Shown: positions 8,915 through 18,180, counted from the stretch's first letter. The stretch: DNA of 64,000 bases from Microvirga sp. 17 mud 1-3 (GCF_003151255.1 NZ_CP029481.1:1612001-1676000), one strand, 5' to 3'. Numbers and translations: made by a program. Notes: generated from the sequence alone by a model not told the origin.

Positions 8915-9739
8915 CTAATCGACCTTGAAGTCCCCGGGCTTCCAGGAGGGCTTGGGATATTGCGGGTCCATCTCTTCCAAGGTCGCCTTGACGACCCGTG
9001 CCACGATGGCGTTGCGGACCCATTTGCGGTCTGCCGGGACCACGTACCAGGGCGCCCATTCGGTGGAGCAGTTGTTCAGCATGGCCTCGTAGGCCTTCTG
9101 GAAATCGCCCCAGCTTTTCCGGTCTTCGAGGTCGCCGGGGTTGAATTTCCAATGCTTATTCGGGTTGTCGAGCCGTTCCTGGAGGCGCTCCTTCTGCTCG
9201 TCCTTGGAGATGTGGAGCATGAACTTGAGAATGGTGGTGCCGTTCTCGGTCAGCATCTTCTCGAAGGCATTGATCTGGTCATAGCGGCGCTCGATGTCCT
9301 TTTCGGGTGCGAGGCTGCGCACTTTGGCGACCAGCACGTCCTCGTAATGGGAGCGGTTGAAGATGCCGATGGTTCCGCGCCGGGGGCACGCGAGGTGGGC
9401 GCGCCGGAGATAATCGTGCGCGAGCTCGTCCTCCGACGGGCGCCTGAAGGCCGTCACCGAGACGCCGATGGGGCCGGTAGCATTGAAGACGCCGCGGATC
9501 GTCCCGTCCTTACCGGCCGTGTCCGTTCCCTGGAGAATGACGAGGAGCGCCCGCCGGCCCTCAGCGTAAAGGCGGTCCTGAAGCGCATCGATGTCGCGGG
9601 CGAGCGCGTCCGTCTCGATCTTGGTCGTCTCCTCGTCCCCGACCGTGGAGGTGTCGCGCGGGTCGAGATCCTTCAGCCGGAAGGTTTTTCCAGGGCGGAT
9701 CAGAAACTTCTCGACAAGGGCGCGGCTGCGATCCGACAT
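8915..9739 (-). CDS. Polyphosphate kinase 2 family protein
   Basis: 274 aa, a single PPK2 domain. P-loop GTDTAGKDGT at 71-80, lid/Walker B-like NRSHYEDVL at 128-136, plus YDQINAFEKML and the C-terminal RNAIVARVV motif, all typical. These soluble enzymes move phosphate between polyphosphate and nucleoside mono- or diphosphates; the subclass cannot be fixed by eye. The ATG at 9739 follows GGAGAAG at good spacing. Its neighbour, a universal stress protein gene, points to an energy or stress setting, but they may be separately transcribed. Confidence 0.9.
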   Translation of the reverse strand: MSDRSRALVEKFLIRPGKTFRLKDLDPRDTSTVGDEETTKIETDALARDIDALQDRLYAEGRRALLVILQGTDTAGKDGTIRGVFNATGPIGVSVTAFRRPSEDELAHDYLRRAHLACPRRGTIGIFNRSHYEDVLVAKVRSLAPEKDIERRYDQINAFEKMLTENGTTILKFMLHISKDEQKERLQERLDNPNKHWKFNPGDLEDRKSWGDFQKAYEAMLNNCSTEWAPWYVVPADRKWVRNAIVARVVKATLEEMDPQYPKPSWKPGDFKVD

Positions 9740-9888
9740 GAGGCGTTCTTCTCCAAAGGTAAGGGACGGGAGCGGGTTCAGGGCAACCATAGGGCGCCCG
9801 CCCGCCGGGGGAAGAGTTGCGTCTTTACTCCCTGCCGAAGCGATCTTAAGCAGGAGACGGCCAAGCTTGGAACTCGGAAGACGAACAG

Positions 9889-10524
9889 ATGCTCGCTCTC
9901 TATTACTTCCCCGGAAATGCCAGCCTCCTTCCCCACATGATGCTGCGGGAGATCGGCGCCGAATTCGAGCTGCGGCTCGTGGACCGGGACCAGAACGCCC
10001 AGAAAAGCGCGGATTATCTCAAGCTCAATCCCAACGGACGCATCCCGGTTCTCGTGGACGGCGATCTCGTCCTGTTCGAGACCGCAGCCATCGCGCTCCA
10101 CCTGGCCGACAAGTTCCCGGAGGCTGGGCTCGCGCCCGCCTTCGGCACCCGGGAGCGGGCCGAGTTCTACAAGTGGATGATCCACCTCACCAACACGCCC
10201 CAGGCCGAATACAGGGCATGGTTCTACCCTTACGAACACGTGAACGAGGAGGCAGCGGCCCCGAGCGTGAAACAGGCGGCTGAGCGGCGCCTGAACCGGA
10301 TGTTCGACGTGATCTCCGAGCAGCTCGGAGACAAGACCTGGCTCCTGGGAGAGCGGTTCTCGGCCGCGGACCTGTTCCTGCTCATGCTGATCCGCTGGGG
10401 CCGCGGCATGCCCCGCCCGCCGCGCAGCCTGCCCAATCTCGGCGCTTTCGCCGAGCGGGTGCTCGCCCGCCCGGCCGTGCAGAAGGCCTTCGAGGCCGAG
10501 GGGCTCAAGGCTCCTCTGATCTGA
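9889..10524 (+). CDS. Glutathione S-transferase family protein
   Basis: 211 aa, normal GST length. Thioredoxin-like N-terminal domain (1-80) with the cis-proline strand RIPVL (Pro53) and the glutathione-binding ETAAI (64-68); all-helical C-terminal domain with the N-capping box FSAADLFLL near residue 160. Conjugates or isomerises with glutathione in the cytoplasm; substrate unknown. The last 20 bp overlap the 3' end of the convergent LigD-like gene. Confidence 0.9.
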   Translation: MLALYYFPGNASLLPHMMLREIGAEFELRLVDRDQNAQKSADYLKLNPNGRIPVLVDGDLVLFETAAIALHLADKFPEAGLAPAFGTRERAEFYKWMIHLTNTPQAEYRAWFYPYEHVNEEAAAPSVKQAAERRLNRMFDVISEQLGDKTWLLGERFSAADLFLLMLIRWGRGMPRPPRSLPNLGAFAERVLARPAVQKAFEAEGLKAPLI

Positions 10525-12097
10525 CGCGCTTCCTCTTCGCCTTCGGGGCGTCGGGAAGAACCTGGTCGATGCCGGCAAACTCCGCCCAGGGGTCCTTCTT
10601 GAGGCGGGCCAGGCGCCGGTTCAAATTAACGACCGTAAAGCCGTTGGGCTCGACCTTCGCAAGCTCCTCCCAGGAGACCGGGGTCGAGACCGGCGCCCCG
10701 GGCCTTGCGCGGGTCGAGTAGGGCGCGACGGCGGACGCCTCCCGGTTGTTGCGCAGGTAATCGATGAAGATGCGTCCCGCGCGTTCCTGCTTCACGGACG
10801 TGGTGGTGTAGCGCTCCGGCTCGTCCGCCGCCATGGCCTGGGCGAGGCTGCGGGTGAAGGTCAGGGCTGCGTCCCAGCCGGCCTTCGGCGTCAGGGGCGC
10901 GACCACATGCAGGCCCTTGCCGCCCGTGGTCTTGGCGAAGCTCTCGAGGCCGTAACCACGAAGGCGCTCTCGGACCGCACGGGCGCCGGCAACCACATCC
11001 GGCCATGCGACGCCTTCGCCCGGGTCGAGGTCGAAGATCAGCCGGTCCGGATGCTCCAGATCGGCGAGGGTGGCGCCCCAGACATGCATCTCCAGGACGC
11101 CGGATTGCACGAGGGCGACGACGCCCTGGATGTCACGGATCGCGAGCAGCTCCGCCTCGCCGGATTCGTCCCGCACGCTCTCGCGGTGGATGGCGTCCGA
11201 GAGGCCGGCCCAGGGATGGCGCTGGACAAAGCAGCTCTTCTGCGCACCCGAGGGGCAGCGGATCAGCGTGAGGGGACGGTTCTGTAGATGTGGCAGGAGC
11301 CATTCGGCGATGCCGACATAGAACTCCGCAAGCTGTTGCTTGGTGAGCCCCTGATCCTCCCACAGGACCCGGTCAGGGTGGGTGAGCGCGATCCCGGCGA
11401 CCTCAGCGCCGCTGGAGGCCTTCTGGCTCGACGAGGAGGATTTCGTCTTGGTTGAGCCGGCCTTGGACGAACCAGTCTTAGAAGCTGCCTTCGCGGGCGC
11501 TCTCTTCTTCACAGAGGCCTTTTTCGGATCGCGGCCTGCGATCTCGTCCAGGGAGCGGCCGGTTTTGACGGACGAGGGGGCTTCTTCGAGAATGTCGGGG
11601 TCGTCGGCTTCGCGCGCGAACGCGTCGTCGCCCTTATTGAGGAGCCACGAGGGCTGCTTCTCGCGCGGGCGCTTGCCCATGCGGATCAGGTGCCAGGTTC
11701 CGTGAAGCTTCTCGCCGTCCAGGCGGAAGCTGAGGCGGCCCTTGGCGAGGCCATCATGCGGGTCGTCCTCCGGCGTCCAGGTGCCCCGGTCCCAGACCAT
11801 GACGGTTCCGCCTCCGTACTGACCTTCCGGGATCGTGCCCTCGAAATCCCCGTACGAGAGGGGATGGTCCTCGACCTCGACGGCGAGGCGCTTCTCGCCG
11901 GGGACAAGGCTCGGCCCCTTCGTGACGGCCCAGCTCTTCAGGACGCCGTCCAGCTCCAGGCGGAAATCGTAATGGAGGCGGGAGGCGTCGTGCTTCTGGA
12001 TGACGAAGGAGGAGCCTTGCCGACGGGAGGCGGCTCCCTTCGGCTCGGAGGTCTTGGTGAAGTCGCGCTTGGCGCGATAGGTCGCGAGCTTTGCCAT
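10505..12097 (-). CDS. LigD-like protein: 3'-phosphoesterase plus primase-polymerase domains, no ligase domain
   Basis: 530 aa. Residues 28-145 are a LigD-type 3'-phosphoesterase domain with His36, His42, Asp44, Arg46 and His78 in the expected motifs (QKHDASRLHYDFRLE; DHPLSYGDFEGTIPEG). Residues 170-232 are a Lys/Ser/Ala-rich, likely disordered linker. Residues 238-520 are a LigD polymerase domain of the archaeo-eukaryotic primase type with the catalytic triad Asp356, Asp358 (FDLDPG) and Asp446 (IFIDYLRN). Full bacterial LigD proteins are about 800-900 aa with an ATP-dependent ligase domain; no ligase nucleotidyl-transfer motif KxDG is visible here. It would process and fill ends in Ku-dependent end joining but needs a separate ligase. 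No ku gene in the window. Confidence 0.9.
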   Translation of the reverse strand: MAKLATYRAKRDFTKTSEPKGAASRRQGSSFVIQKHDASRLHYDFRLELDGVLKSWAVTKGPSLVPGEKRLAVEVEDHPLSYGDFEGTIPEGQYGGGTVMVWDRGTWTPEDDPHDGLAKGRLSFRLDGEKLHGTWHLIRMGKRPREKQPSWLLNKGDDAFAREADDPDILEEAPSSVKTGRSLDEIAGRDPKKASVKKRAPAKAASKTGSSKAGSTKTKSSSSSQKASSGAEVAGIALTHPDRVLWEDQGLTKQQLAEFYVGIAEWLLPHLQNRPLTLIRCPSGAQKSCFVQRHPWAGLSDAIHRESVRDESGEAELLAIRDIQGVVALVQSGVLEMHVWGATLADLEHPDRLIFDLDPGEGVAWPDVVAGARAVRERLRGYGLESFAKTTGGKGLHVVAPLTPKAGWDAALTFTRSLAQAMAADEPERYTTTSVKQERAGRIFIDYLRNNREASAVAPYSTRARPGAPVSTPVSWEELAKVEPNGFTVVNLNRRLARLKKDPWAEFAGIDQVLPDAPKAKRKRVRSEEP

Positions 12098-12139
12098 GGC
12101 GCAGATTCAATTCGCGCCATGGCGTCCGGTTCCGGCGCC

Positions 12140-13780
12140 TTAAGCCACGGAGGCTGGGGCGACGGTCTCCCGTTCCTTCAGAAAGGCGGCCGCGATGAGG
12201 TCGCGGGTGTAGTCCTCCTGCGGGTGGTCGAAGATGGCATCGGCCGAGCCGCGCTCCACCACCTTACCGCTCTTCATGACCATGATCTCGTCCGAGAGGG
12301 CCCGCACCACCGCGAGGTCGTGGCTGATGAAGACATAGGCGAGGCCGTGGGCCTTCTGGAGGTCGCGCAAAAGCTCGACGATCTCCTTCTGGACCGAGCG
12401 GTCGAGGGCCGAGGTCGGCTCGTCCAGCACCACCAGCTTGGGGTGCAGGATCATGGCGCGCGCAATGGCGATGCGCTGGCGCTGTCCGCCCGAGAATTCG
12501 TGCGGGAAGCGGTTGCGCCAGCCGGGCTCCAGCCGCACTTCCTCGAAGGCCTGCGCGGCGCGTCGGTCCCGCTCCTTGCGGGAGATGCGCGGCTCGTGGA
12601 CGAGCAGGCCTTCCGTCACGATCTCGCCCGCCGTCATGCGCGGCGAGAGGGAGCCGAAGGGGTCCTGGAAGACGAGCTGCAGATGGCGGCGCAAGGGGCG
12701 CATCCCGGCCCGGTCGAGGGGCATCAGGTTGCGGTCCTCGAAACGGACCAGGCCGCTCGCCTGCTGGAGACGCAGGACGGCCCGGCCGAGAGTGGACTTG
12801 CCGGAACCGGACTCGCCCACAACGCCCACCGTCTCGCCCTCGCGGACGGTCAGGTTCACGCCGTCCACCGCATGGAGCACGTGGAGCGGCTTGCCGAACA
12901 GTCCCGATTTCAGGACGAAGGAGACGCGCACGTCCCGGGCATCGAGCACCACGGGGGCGCCGGCTGGGGCCGGCTCCTTGCGGCCGGTCGGCTCGGCGTC
13001 GATCAGCATTCGCGTATAGGGGTGCTTCGGCGCCGCGAAGATCTCGGCCGTCGTGCCGCTCTCCACCACTTCGCCGCGCTTCATCACATAGGTGCGGTCG
13101 GCGAAGCGGCGCACAATGCCGAGATCGTGGGTGATGAACACAATCGACATACCGAGCCGCTTCTGGAGATCGGCCAGGAGTTCGAGGATCCGGGCCTGGA
13201 CCGTCACGTCGAGGGCGGTGGTCGGCTCGTCGGCGATGAGCACGTCCGGATCGTTGGCCAGCGCCATGGCGATCATCACGCGCTGGCGCTGGCCGCCCGA
13301 CATCTCGTGCGGGTAGGAGTCGATGCGCCGCTGCGGGTCGGGGATCCGCACCAGCTCCAGGAGCTCGATGGCGCGTTGGCGCGCCTGTGCCTTGCTCATC
13401 CCGCCATGGGTGGTCAGCGGCAGGGCGAGCTGCTCGCCGATCCGATAGAGCGGATCGAGTGACGTCATCGGCTCCTGGAAGATCATGGTGAGCTTGGAGC
13501 CGCGATAGCGGTTGAGCTTCTCGGGCGACAGGCCCACGAGTTCGTCGCCGCGGTACTTCACCGAGCCTTCCACCCAGCCGTTGGATGCCAGGAGGCCCAT
13601 GACGGACATCATGGTCTGGCTCTTGCCGGAACCGGATTCGCCCACGATGGCGACGGTCTCGCCCGCATTCACGTCGAGGTCGATGCCCTTCACCGCGTGG
13701 AGGATGCCGTCGCCGGTGCGGAAGCGAACGTTGAGGTTTCGGACCGTCAGGACGGGTTCTGTGGAACGGATCTCGGCCAT
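12140..13780 (-). CDS. Peptide ABC transporter, fused double ATPase (OppDF/YejF type)
   Basis: 546 aa with two complete nucleotide-binding domains. First: Walker A GESGSGKS 47-54, signature MSGGQ 160-164, Walker B LIADEP. Second: Walker [10 protein letters not shown] about 322-330, signature FSGGQ, Walker [12 protein letters not shown]. Each ends with the oligopeptide-transporter C-terminal extension, marked by HPYTRML in the first half. It energises the OppBC-type permeases encoded just upstream; only two bases separate it from oppC. ATG 13780 is preferred over an in-frame upstream start that would overlap oppC. Confidence 0.92.
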   Translation of the reverse strand: MAEIRSTEPVLTVRNLNVRFRTGDGILHAVKGIDLDVNAGETVAIVGESGSGKSQTMMSVMGLLASNGWVEGSVKYRGDELVGLSPEKLNRYRGSKLTMIFQEPMTSLDPLYRIGEQLALPLTTHGGMSKAQARQRAIELLELVRIPDPQRRIDSYPHEMSGGQRQRVMIAMALANDPDVLIADEPTTALDVTVQARILELLADLQKRLGMSIVFITHDLGIVRRFADRTYVMKRGEVVESGTTAEIFAAPKHPYTRMLIDAEPTGRKEPAPAGAPVVLDARDVRVSFVLKSGLFGKPLHVLHAVDGVNLTVREGETVGVVGESGSGKSTLGRAVLRLQQASGLVRFEDRNLMPLDRAGMRPLRRHLQLVFQDPFGSLSPRMTAGEIVTEGLLVHEPRISRKERDRRAAQAFEEVRLEPGWRNRFPHEFSGGQRQRIAIARAMILHPKLVVLDEPTSALDRSVQKEIVELLRDLQKAHGLAYVFISHDLAVVRALSDEIMVMKSGKVVERGSADAIFDHPQEDYTRDLIAAAFLKERETVAPASVA

Positions 13781-13781
13781 G

Positions 13782-14918
13782 TCAGCGGTCCTTCGGGTCG
13801 AGCGCGTCACGCAGACCGTCGCCGATGAAGTTGAGGCAGAACAGGATCGCGATCAGGGTCAGGGACGGGTAGATCAGCATCCAGGTGGCGCCCTGGATGT
13901 TCTTGGCGCCCTCGGAAATCAGCACGCCCAGGCTGGTATTGGGTTCCTGCACGCCGAGGCCGAGGAACGAGAGGAAACTCTCCAGCAGGATCACCTTGGG
14001 CACCAGCAGGGTCATGTAGACCACCACCGGGCCGAGGGTGTTGGGGATCACATGGCGGCGGATGATGCCTTTGGTCTCGACGCCAAGGGCCTCGGCGGCC
14101 TGCACGTATTCCTGGCGCTTGATGGACAGCGTCTGCCCGCGCACGATGCGGGCCATGTCGAGCCATTCCACGGCGCCGACCGCGATGAACATCAGGATGA
14201 AGTTCCGGCCGAAGAACACCACCAGCATGATCACGAAGAAGATGAAGGGCAGCGAGTAGATCACGTCCACGATGCGCATCATGATCAGGTCGGCGCGCCC
14301 GCCGAGATAGCCCGACGTGGCTCCGTAGACGACGCCGATCAGGATGGCCACGAAGGTGGCCAGAAGCCCGATGGCGAGCGAGATCTGACCCGCCTTCATG
14401 GTGCGGGTCAGGAGATCGCGGCCGTTGGTGTCGGTCCCGAAGAGGAAGTATTTCTTCTTCAACGGCACGTCCACGACGAGGCGTTTGCCGTCGTCCGCCT
14501 TGTCGACGACCTTGGCGACGCCGAACATGTCCGAACGGTCGAAATAGGCGAGGAGCCGCTCGTCGATGGGCCGCTGGCCCACGAGGGTCACGGTCACGCT
14601 GTCGCCCTTGACCTGGATATCCTCCGGCTTGGCGCGGACGCGGGCGCCGATGCGCTCGATCTGCGGGTTGACCTGATCCGGCTTGGGATAGGCCTCGAGG
14701 CTCGCCGGGACCTTCACGTAATCGGGATAGACCTGATCGAAGGGATGGCCCGTGAAGAACGGCCCGAAAATGCACGCGATGGCGATGAGCCCCAGCAGCA
14801 CGATGCTGGTGACGGCGGCCTTGTTGGCGAGAAGCCGGCCCCGGGCCTCGACCCAAAGGGAGCGGCCGGAGACGGGATCGGTAAGGGTTTCGAGAGGAAG
14901 TGCAGCGCCTTCAGCCAT
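13782..14918 (-). CDS. oppC: Peptide ABC transporter permease OppC type
   Basis: 378 aa inner-membrane permease. The C-terminal two thirds hold the BPD_transp_1 domain with the EAA motif (YVQAAEALGVETKGIIRRHVIPN). Between the first TM (about residues 36-58) and the second there is a hydrophilic insert of about 110 residues, probably periplasmic, as in YejE-like permeases. ATG 14918 has GAGGG upstream and overlaps no coding sequence; oppB ends 9 bp upstream of it. Partner of the OppB-type gene that precedes it. Confidence 0.9.
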   Translation of the reverse strand: MAEGAALPLETLTDPVSGRSLWVEARGRLLANKAAVTSIVLLGLIAIACIFGPFFTGHPFDQVYPDYVKVPASLEAYPKPDQVNPQIERIGARVRAKPEDIQVKGDSVTVTLVGQRPIDERLLAYFDRSDMFGVAKVVDKADDGKRLVVDVPLKKKYFLFGTDTNGRDLLTRTMKAGQISLAIGLLATFVAILIGVVYGATSGYLGGRADLIMMRIVDVIYSLPFIFFVIMLVVFFGRNFILMFIAVGAVEWLDMARIVRGQTLSIKRQEYVQAAEALGVETKGIIRRHVIPNTLGPVVVYMTLLVPKVILLESFLSFLGLGVQEPNTSLGVLISEGAKNIQGATWMLIYPSLTLIAILFCLNFIGDGLRDALDPKDR

Positions 14919-14926
14919 GGCGGCCC

Positions 14927-15847
14927 TCAATCAAAACGGATGCGCGGATCGACGACTGCATAGAGGATGTCGACCACGAGGTTGAAGATGAGAACGAAGA
15001 CCGCCACGACCACGACCGTGCCCATGACGAGCGTGTAGTCGCGGTTGAGGGCTCCTTCGACGAAGTAGCGGCCGATGCCCGGCAGGCCGAAGATGGTCTC
15101 GACGACCACGGAGCCAGTCAGGAGCGCGGCGGCGGCCGGGCCGAGATAGGAGATCACCGGCAGGGACGCGCCGCGCAGGGCATGGCGCACCACCGTATGC
15201 CAGGGCAGGCCGAGGGAGCGCAGGGTGCGGATGTGGTTCGAGCGCAGGTTCTCGATCATCGCCGCGCGGGTCATGCGGGCCACCACGGCGATCTGCGGCA
15301 GAGCAAGCACGATGACCGGCATGACGAGATTGCGTGGCGTCCCGTTGGCCCATCCGGCCACGGGCAGCCAGGCGAGGGTCAGGCCGAGTACGATCTGGAG
15401 AACGGGCGCCACCACGAAGTTCGGGATGGTCAGGCCCATGGCGCCGAGCCCGGTCACGAGGTAGTCCGCGAGGCTGTTCTGGCGCAGCGCCGCGATGGTG
15501 CCGAGGGTGCCGCCGACGAGGATCGCCAGGGTGAGGGCGAGTGCTCCGAGGGTCATGGAGATCGGCAGGCCACGGGCGAAGAGTTCGCCGACCGTGAAGT
15601 CGCGCAAGATGAAGGAGGGCCCGAAATCCCCGTGCATCACGGCAGAGAGATAGAGCCAGTATTGCTGGATCAGCGGCTTGTCGAGCTGGTAGATCCGGTT
15701 GAGGTTCTCCATCACCTTGGCCTCGAGGGGGCGTTCGAGGTCGAACGGGCCGCCGGGCGCGAGCCGGATCAGGAAGAACGAAATCGTCACGATGACCAGT
15801 AAGGTCGGGACCGCCGTCAGAAGACGGCGCAGTATAAAGGAGAGCAA
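14927..15847 (-). CDS. oppB: Peptide ABC transporter permease OppB type
   Basis: 306 aa, standard OppB length, six hydrophobic segments and the EAA loop with HIRTLRSLGLPWHTVVRHALRG. Family N terminus (ILRRLLTAVPTLLVIVTISFFL). The start appears to be TTG at 15847: there is no in-frame ATG or GTG close by, and AGGAGAAA lies about 8 nt upstream. A TTG start and the hairpin ahead of it may lower its translation relative to oppA. Confidence 0.88.
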   Translation of the reverse strand: MLSFILRRLLTAVPTLLVIVTISFFLIRLAPGGPFDLERPLEAKVMENLNRIYQLDKPLIQQYWLYLSAVMHGDFGPSFILRDFTVGELFARGLPISMTLGALALTLAILVGGTLGTIAALRQNSLADYLVTGLGAMGLTIPNFVVAPVLQIVLGLTLAWLPVAGWANGTPRNLVMPVIVLALPQIAVVARMTRAAMIENLRSNHIRTLRSLGLPWHTVVRHALRGASLPVISYLGPAAAALLTGSVVVETIFGLPGIGRYFVEGALNRDYTLVMGTVVVVAVFVLIFNLVVDILYAVVDPRIRFD

Positions 15848-15878
15848 GATGCTTTCTCCTGCTGAGAAACCTGAATGT

Positions 15879-15907
15879 AAAAAAGGGGCGGCCCATCGGC
15901 CGCCCCC
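15879..15907 (-). terminator. Terminator-like hairpin between oppA and oppB
   Basis: Read on the minus strand, GGGGCGGCC, a 4-nt loop, GGCCGCCCC and then TTTTTT: a perfect 9-bp GC stem with a U-run, only 12 bp after the oppA stop and some 30 bp before the oppB start. This is a textbook intrinsic terminator shape, but it sits inside the operon. It probably terminates part of the transcripts, or protects the oppA 3' end, so that more binding protein than permease is made. Confidence 0.8.
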
Positions 15908-15917
15908 ATCGCCTTAA

Positions 15918-17501
15918 TTACTGGTCCTTGGAGAGGAAACGCGACGGATAGACGCCGCGCGTGTTCTGCACGAACCCGTGGATCTTGGGCGAGATCAGGT
16001 TGCTCTTGCCGTAATACATGATCGGGATCCAGGGCATGTCCTTCATGAGGATACCCTCGGCCTTCTTGAAGATCTCCGCACGCTTCTTCAGATCGAGCTC
16101 CGTGGCGGCCTGATCGAGGAGCTTGTCGAACTCCGGATTGTTGTACTTGCCGTAGTTGAAGCCCTTGTTGTCGCTCTTGAGCAGGAACAGGAAGTTATTC
16201 GGATCCGAATAGTCCGCGATCCAGCCGTAACGGGCGAGGTCGAAGTCTCCGCCGTCGCGCAGATAGGCGAAGTGGGTCTTGCCGTCCGTGTTGATGAACG
16301 AGGTCTCGATGCCGGCCGGCTTGAACTGCTCGGCGATGGCCACCACGGTGTTCCGGTTGTTGTCGGTGGTGTTGTAGCGGATCTCGACCTTCAGCGGCTT
16401 GCCCGGACCGAAGCCGGCCTCCTTCAGGAGGGCCTTGGCCTTGTCCTCACGGTCGATCGGCGACATGTCCTTGTAGTCCATGTAGGCCGGCTCGCCGTAA
16501 TTGCCCACGCCCGGAGGCATGAACGAGTAGCCCGGCTGCATGGTCTGGCCCCAGATCTGCTCCGCCACGAACTCGCGGTCGACCATCATGGACAGGGCCT
16601 GGCGCACGCGCACGTCGTTGAACGGCGCCTTGGAGGAGTTCACCACCAGGAACCAGGTGCCGAGATACGGGCCAAGCCGCACCTGATCCTTGAAGCGCTC
16701 CTTGAGCGACTTGATCTGATCGGCCGGCAGCTCGTCCATGGAGTCGAGCTCGCCCGCCTCGTAGCGGCGCACGGCGGCGGCCAGGTCAGGATGCGGGATG
16801 AAGTTGACCGTATCGATCTTGACGTTCTTCGCGTCCCAGTAATTCTCGTTCTTCACGAGCTTGATGTGGGAATTCGGGGCGAACTCGGCGAGCTTGTAGG
16901 CGCCGTTCGTCACCATGTTGCCCGGCTTCACGAAGTCCTTGCCGAACTTCTCGACCGACCCACGGTGGACGGGCAGGCTGGTTTGGTGGGTGAGCAGCTC
17001 GATGAAATAGGGGGTCGGGGCCTCGAGGGTGATCTCGACGGTCTTGGGATCGATCGCCTTGACGCCGAGCTCTTCGGGCTTCGCCTGGCCCTTGTTGATC
17101 TTTTCAGCGTTCTTGATCGGATAAAGGATGTTCGCGTATTTCGCGCCCGTCGCCGGATCCATGATGCGGCGATAGGAAAAGACGAAATCTTCCGCCGTGA
17201 CCGGGTCGCCGTTGGACCACTTGAGGCCGTCGCGCAGGGTGAAGCGATAGGTCTTGCCGTCGTCGCTGGTCTCCCACTTCGCGGCCTGGCCGGGAACGGC
17301 CTCGCCCTTGGGATTGTACGTCACGAGGCCTTCGAGCATGTCGCGCAGGATGTGAGCTTCCTGGACGGTCGAGGTCTTGTGGGTGTCGAGTGTTTCCGGC
17401 TCGCCGGTGTTGCCGCGGTTGTAGACGATCTCGGCCGATGCCGGCCCGAGGAGGGCGGCGGTAGCGACGGCAGCGAGCGCCGCTTGTTTTATCCAGTTCA
17501 T
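15918..17501 (-). CDS. oppA: Oligopeptide ABC transporter substrate-binding protein (OppA family)
   Basis: 527 aa, SBP_bac_5 family. Signal peptide 1-23 ending in ASA before EIVYN; then RGNTGEPETLDTHKT, the family opening, WSNGDPVTAEDFVFSYRR around residue 90, and YPSRFLSKDQ at the C terminus. No lipobox, so it is a soluble periplasmic protein. ATG 17501 follows AAAGGGAACG. It delivers peptides to OppBC-DF. Length and sequence resemble enterobacterial OppA/MppA. The gene is first in the operon and is followed by a terminator-like hairpin. Confidence 0.9.
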   Translation of the reverse strand: MNWIKQAALAAVATAALLGPASAEIVYNRGNTGEPETLDTHKTSTVQEAHILRDMLEGLVTYNPKGEAVPGQAAKWETSDDGKTYRFTLRDGLKWSNGDPVTAEDFVFSYRRIMDPATGAKYANILYPIKNAEKINKGQAKPEELGVKAIDPKTVEITLEAPTPYFIELLTHQTSLPVHRGSVEKFGKDFVKPGNMVTNGAYKLAEFAPNSHIKLVKNENYWDAKNVKIDTVNFIPHPDLAAAVRRYEAGELDSMDELPADQIKSLKERFKDQVRLGPYLGTWFLVVNSSKAPFNDVRVRQALSMMVDREFVAEQIWGQTMQPGYSFMPPGVGNYGEPAYMDYKDMSPIDREDKAKALLKEAGFGPGKPLKVEIRYNTTDNNRNTVVAIAEQFKPAGIETSFINTDGKTHFAYLRDGGDFDLARYGWIADYSDPNNFLFLLKSDNKGFNYGKYNNPEFDKLLDQAATELDLKKRAEIFKKAEGILMKDMPWIPIMYYGKSNLISPKIHGFVQNTRGVYPSRFLSKDQ

Positions 17502-17522
17502 GGACGCGTTCCCTTTCTGGTG

Positions 17523-17540
17523 TTCCAATGTTTCTTGGAA
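17523..17540. promoter_or_regulatory. Palindrome in the oppA leader (TTCCAA-N6-TTGGAA)
   Basis: A perfect 6-bp inverted repeat with 6-nt spacing, 22 bp upstream of the oppA start codon. It could be an operator or an RNA hairpin in the 5' leader that affects translation. No matching regulator gene is adjacent. Confidence 0.4.
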
Positions 17541-17546
17541 TGACTC

Positions 17547-17572
17547 GGTCACGGTCATTTAGGACAGTGACC
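17547..17572. promoter_or_regulatory. Second dyad upstream of oppA (GGTCAC-N14-GTGACC)
   Basis: Perfect 6-bp arms separated by 14 nt, 46-71 bp upstream of the oppA start. Two dyads in tandem in a 160-bp intergenic region suggest a regulated promoter. I could not place a convincing -35/-10 pair. Confidence 0.35.
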
Positions 17573-17612
17573 TTGACTCATTTGTTGTTCAATCAACGGT
17601 TTCTGTCCAGTG

Positions 17613-17637
17613 GGTAAAAAATACCCTGTCGGGACAG
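17613..17637 (-). terminator. Possible intrinsic terminator after the glcG-like gene
   Basis: On the minus strand: CTGTC-CC-GACAG, then GGTATTTTTT. The 5-bp stem is short, but it is followed closely by six T and lies 25 bp after the stop of the GlcG/HbpS-like gene. The same stretch contains nested dyads (GGGTA/TACCC; CTGTCC/GGGACAG), so an operator role for the opp promoter is an alternative. Confidence 0.4.
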
Positions 17638-17661
17638 ATGCTTAAGGGAGAATTGCCTCCC

Positions 17662-18096
17662 TCAGGCGCCGGCGTCGAACGTCAGTCCCGCCGCTTCGAT
17701 ACCGGCTGCGGCGGCGATTTCGTCATTGTCGGAGGTGTCTCCCGATACTCCGACCGCGCCCAGGATCCGGCCCTGGGCATTCTTGATCAGCACCCCGCCC
17801 GGAACGGGGACGAGTTGGCCGCCCACCACGTGGCTCGCGGCGGCCACGAAATACGGCCGGTCGGTCGCCATCTTATGGAGGGCGCGGGATCCGACCCCCA
17901 TGGCCAGGGCCCCATAGGCCTTGCCCATGGCGATCTCGGCGCGTTTGAGGCTCGTGCCGTCCTCGCAGGCCAGGGCCTTCAGCGCGCCTCTTTCATCATA
18001 CACCACGATGGCCAGAGGCTTGAAGGATTTCGCGCGGGCCGCCTTGAGCGCCTCCGACACGATGGCTTGCGCGGTTTCCAGGGTGAGTTCGGTCAC
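17662..18096 (-). CDS. Haem-binding-type protein of the GlcG/HbpS family
   Basis: 144 aa, the normal size. Family marks: SEALKAARAKSFKPLAIVVYDERG near the N terminus, VPGGVLIKN and GAVGVSGDTSDNDE in the second half. GlcG/HbpS proteins bind haem or other small ligands; their biochemical role is often unclear. GTG start at 18096 with GGAGGGAAC just upstream. It lies 84 bp downstream of puuD on the same strand and probably belongs to the urate module; association with the haem protein PuuD is an inference. Confidence 0.85.
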   Translation of the reverse strand: MTELTLETAQAIVSEALKAARAKSFKPLAIVVYDERGALKALACEDGTSLKRAEIAMGKAYGALAMGVGSRALHKMATDRPYFVAAASHVVGGQLVPVPGGVLIKNAQGRILGAVGVSGDTSDNDEIAAAAGIEAAGLTFDAGA

Positions 18097-18180
18097 GTTC
18101 CCTCCTTTTTCGAGTGATTATAGAACGGTGTTTCGTGCCGGCGAGGCCTCTTCCGTCTCGCCAGGGACCAGCAATGCCCG

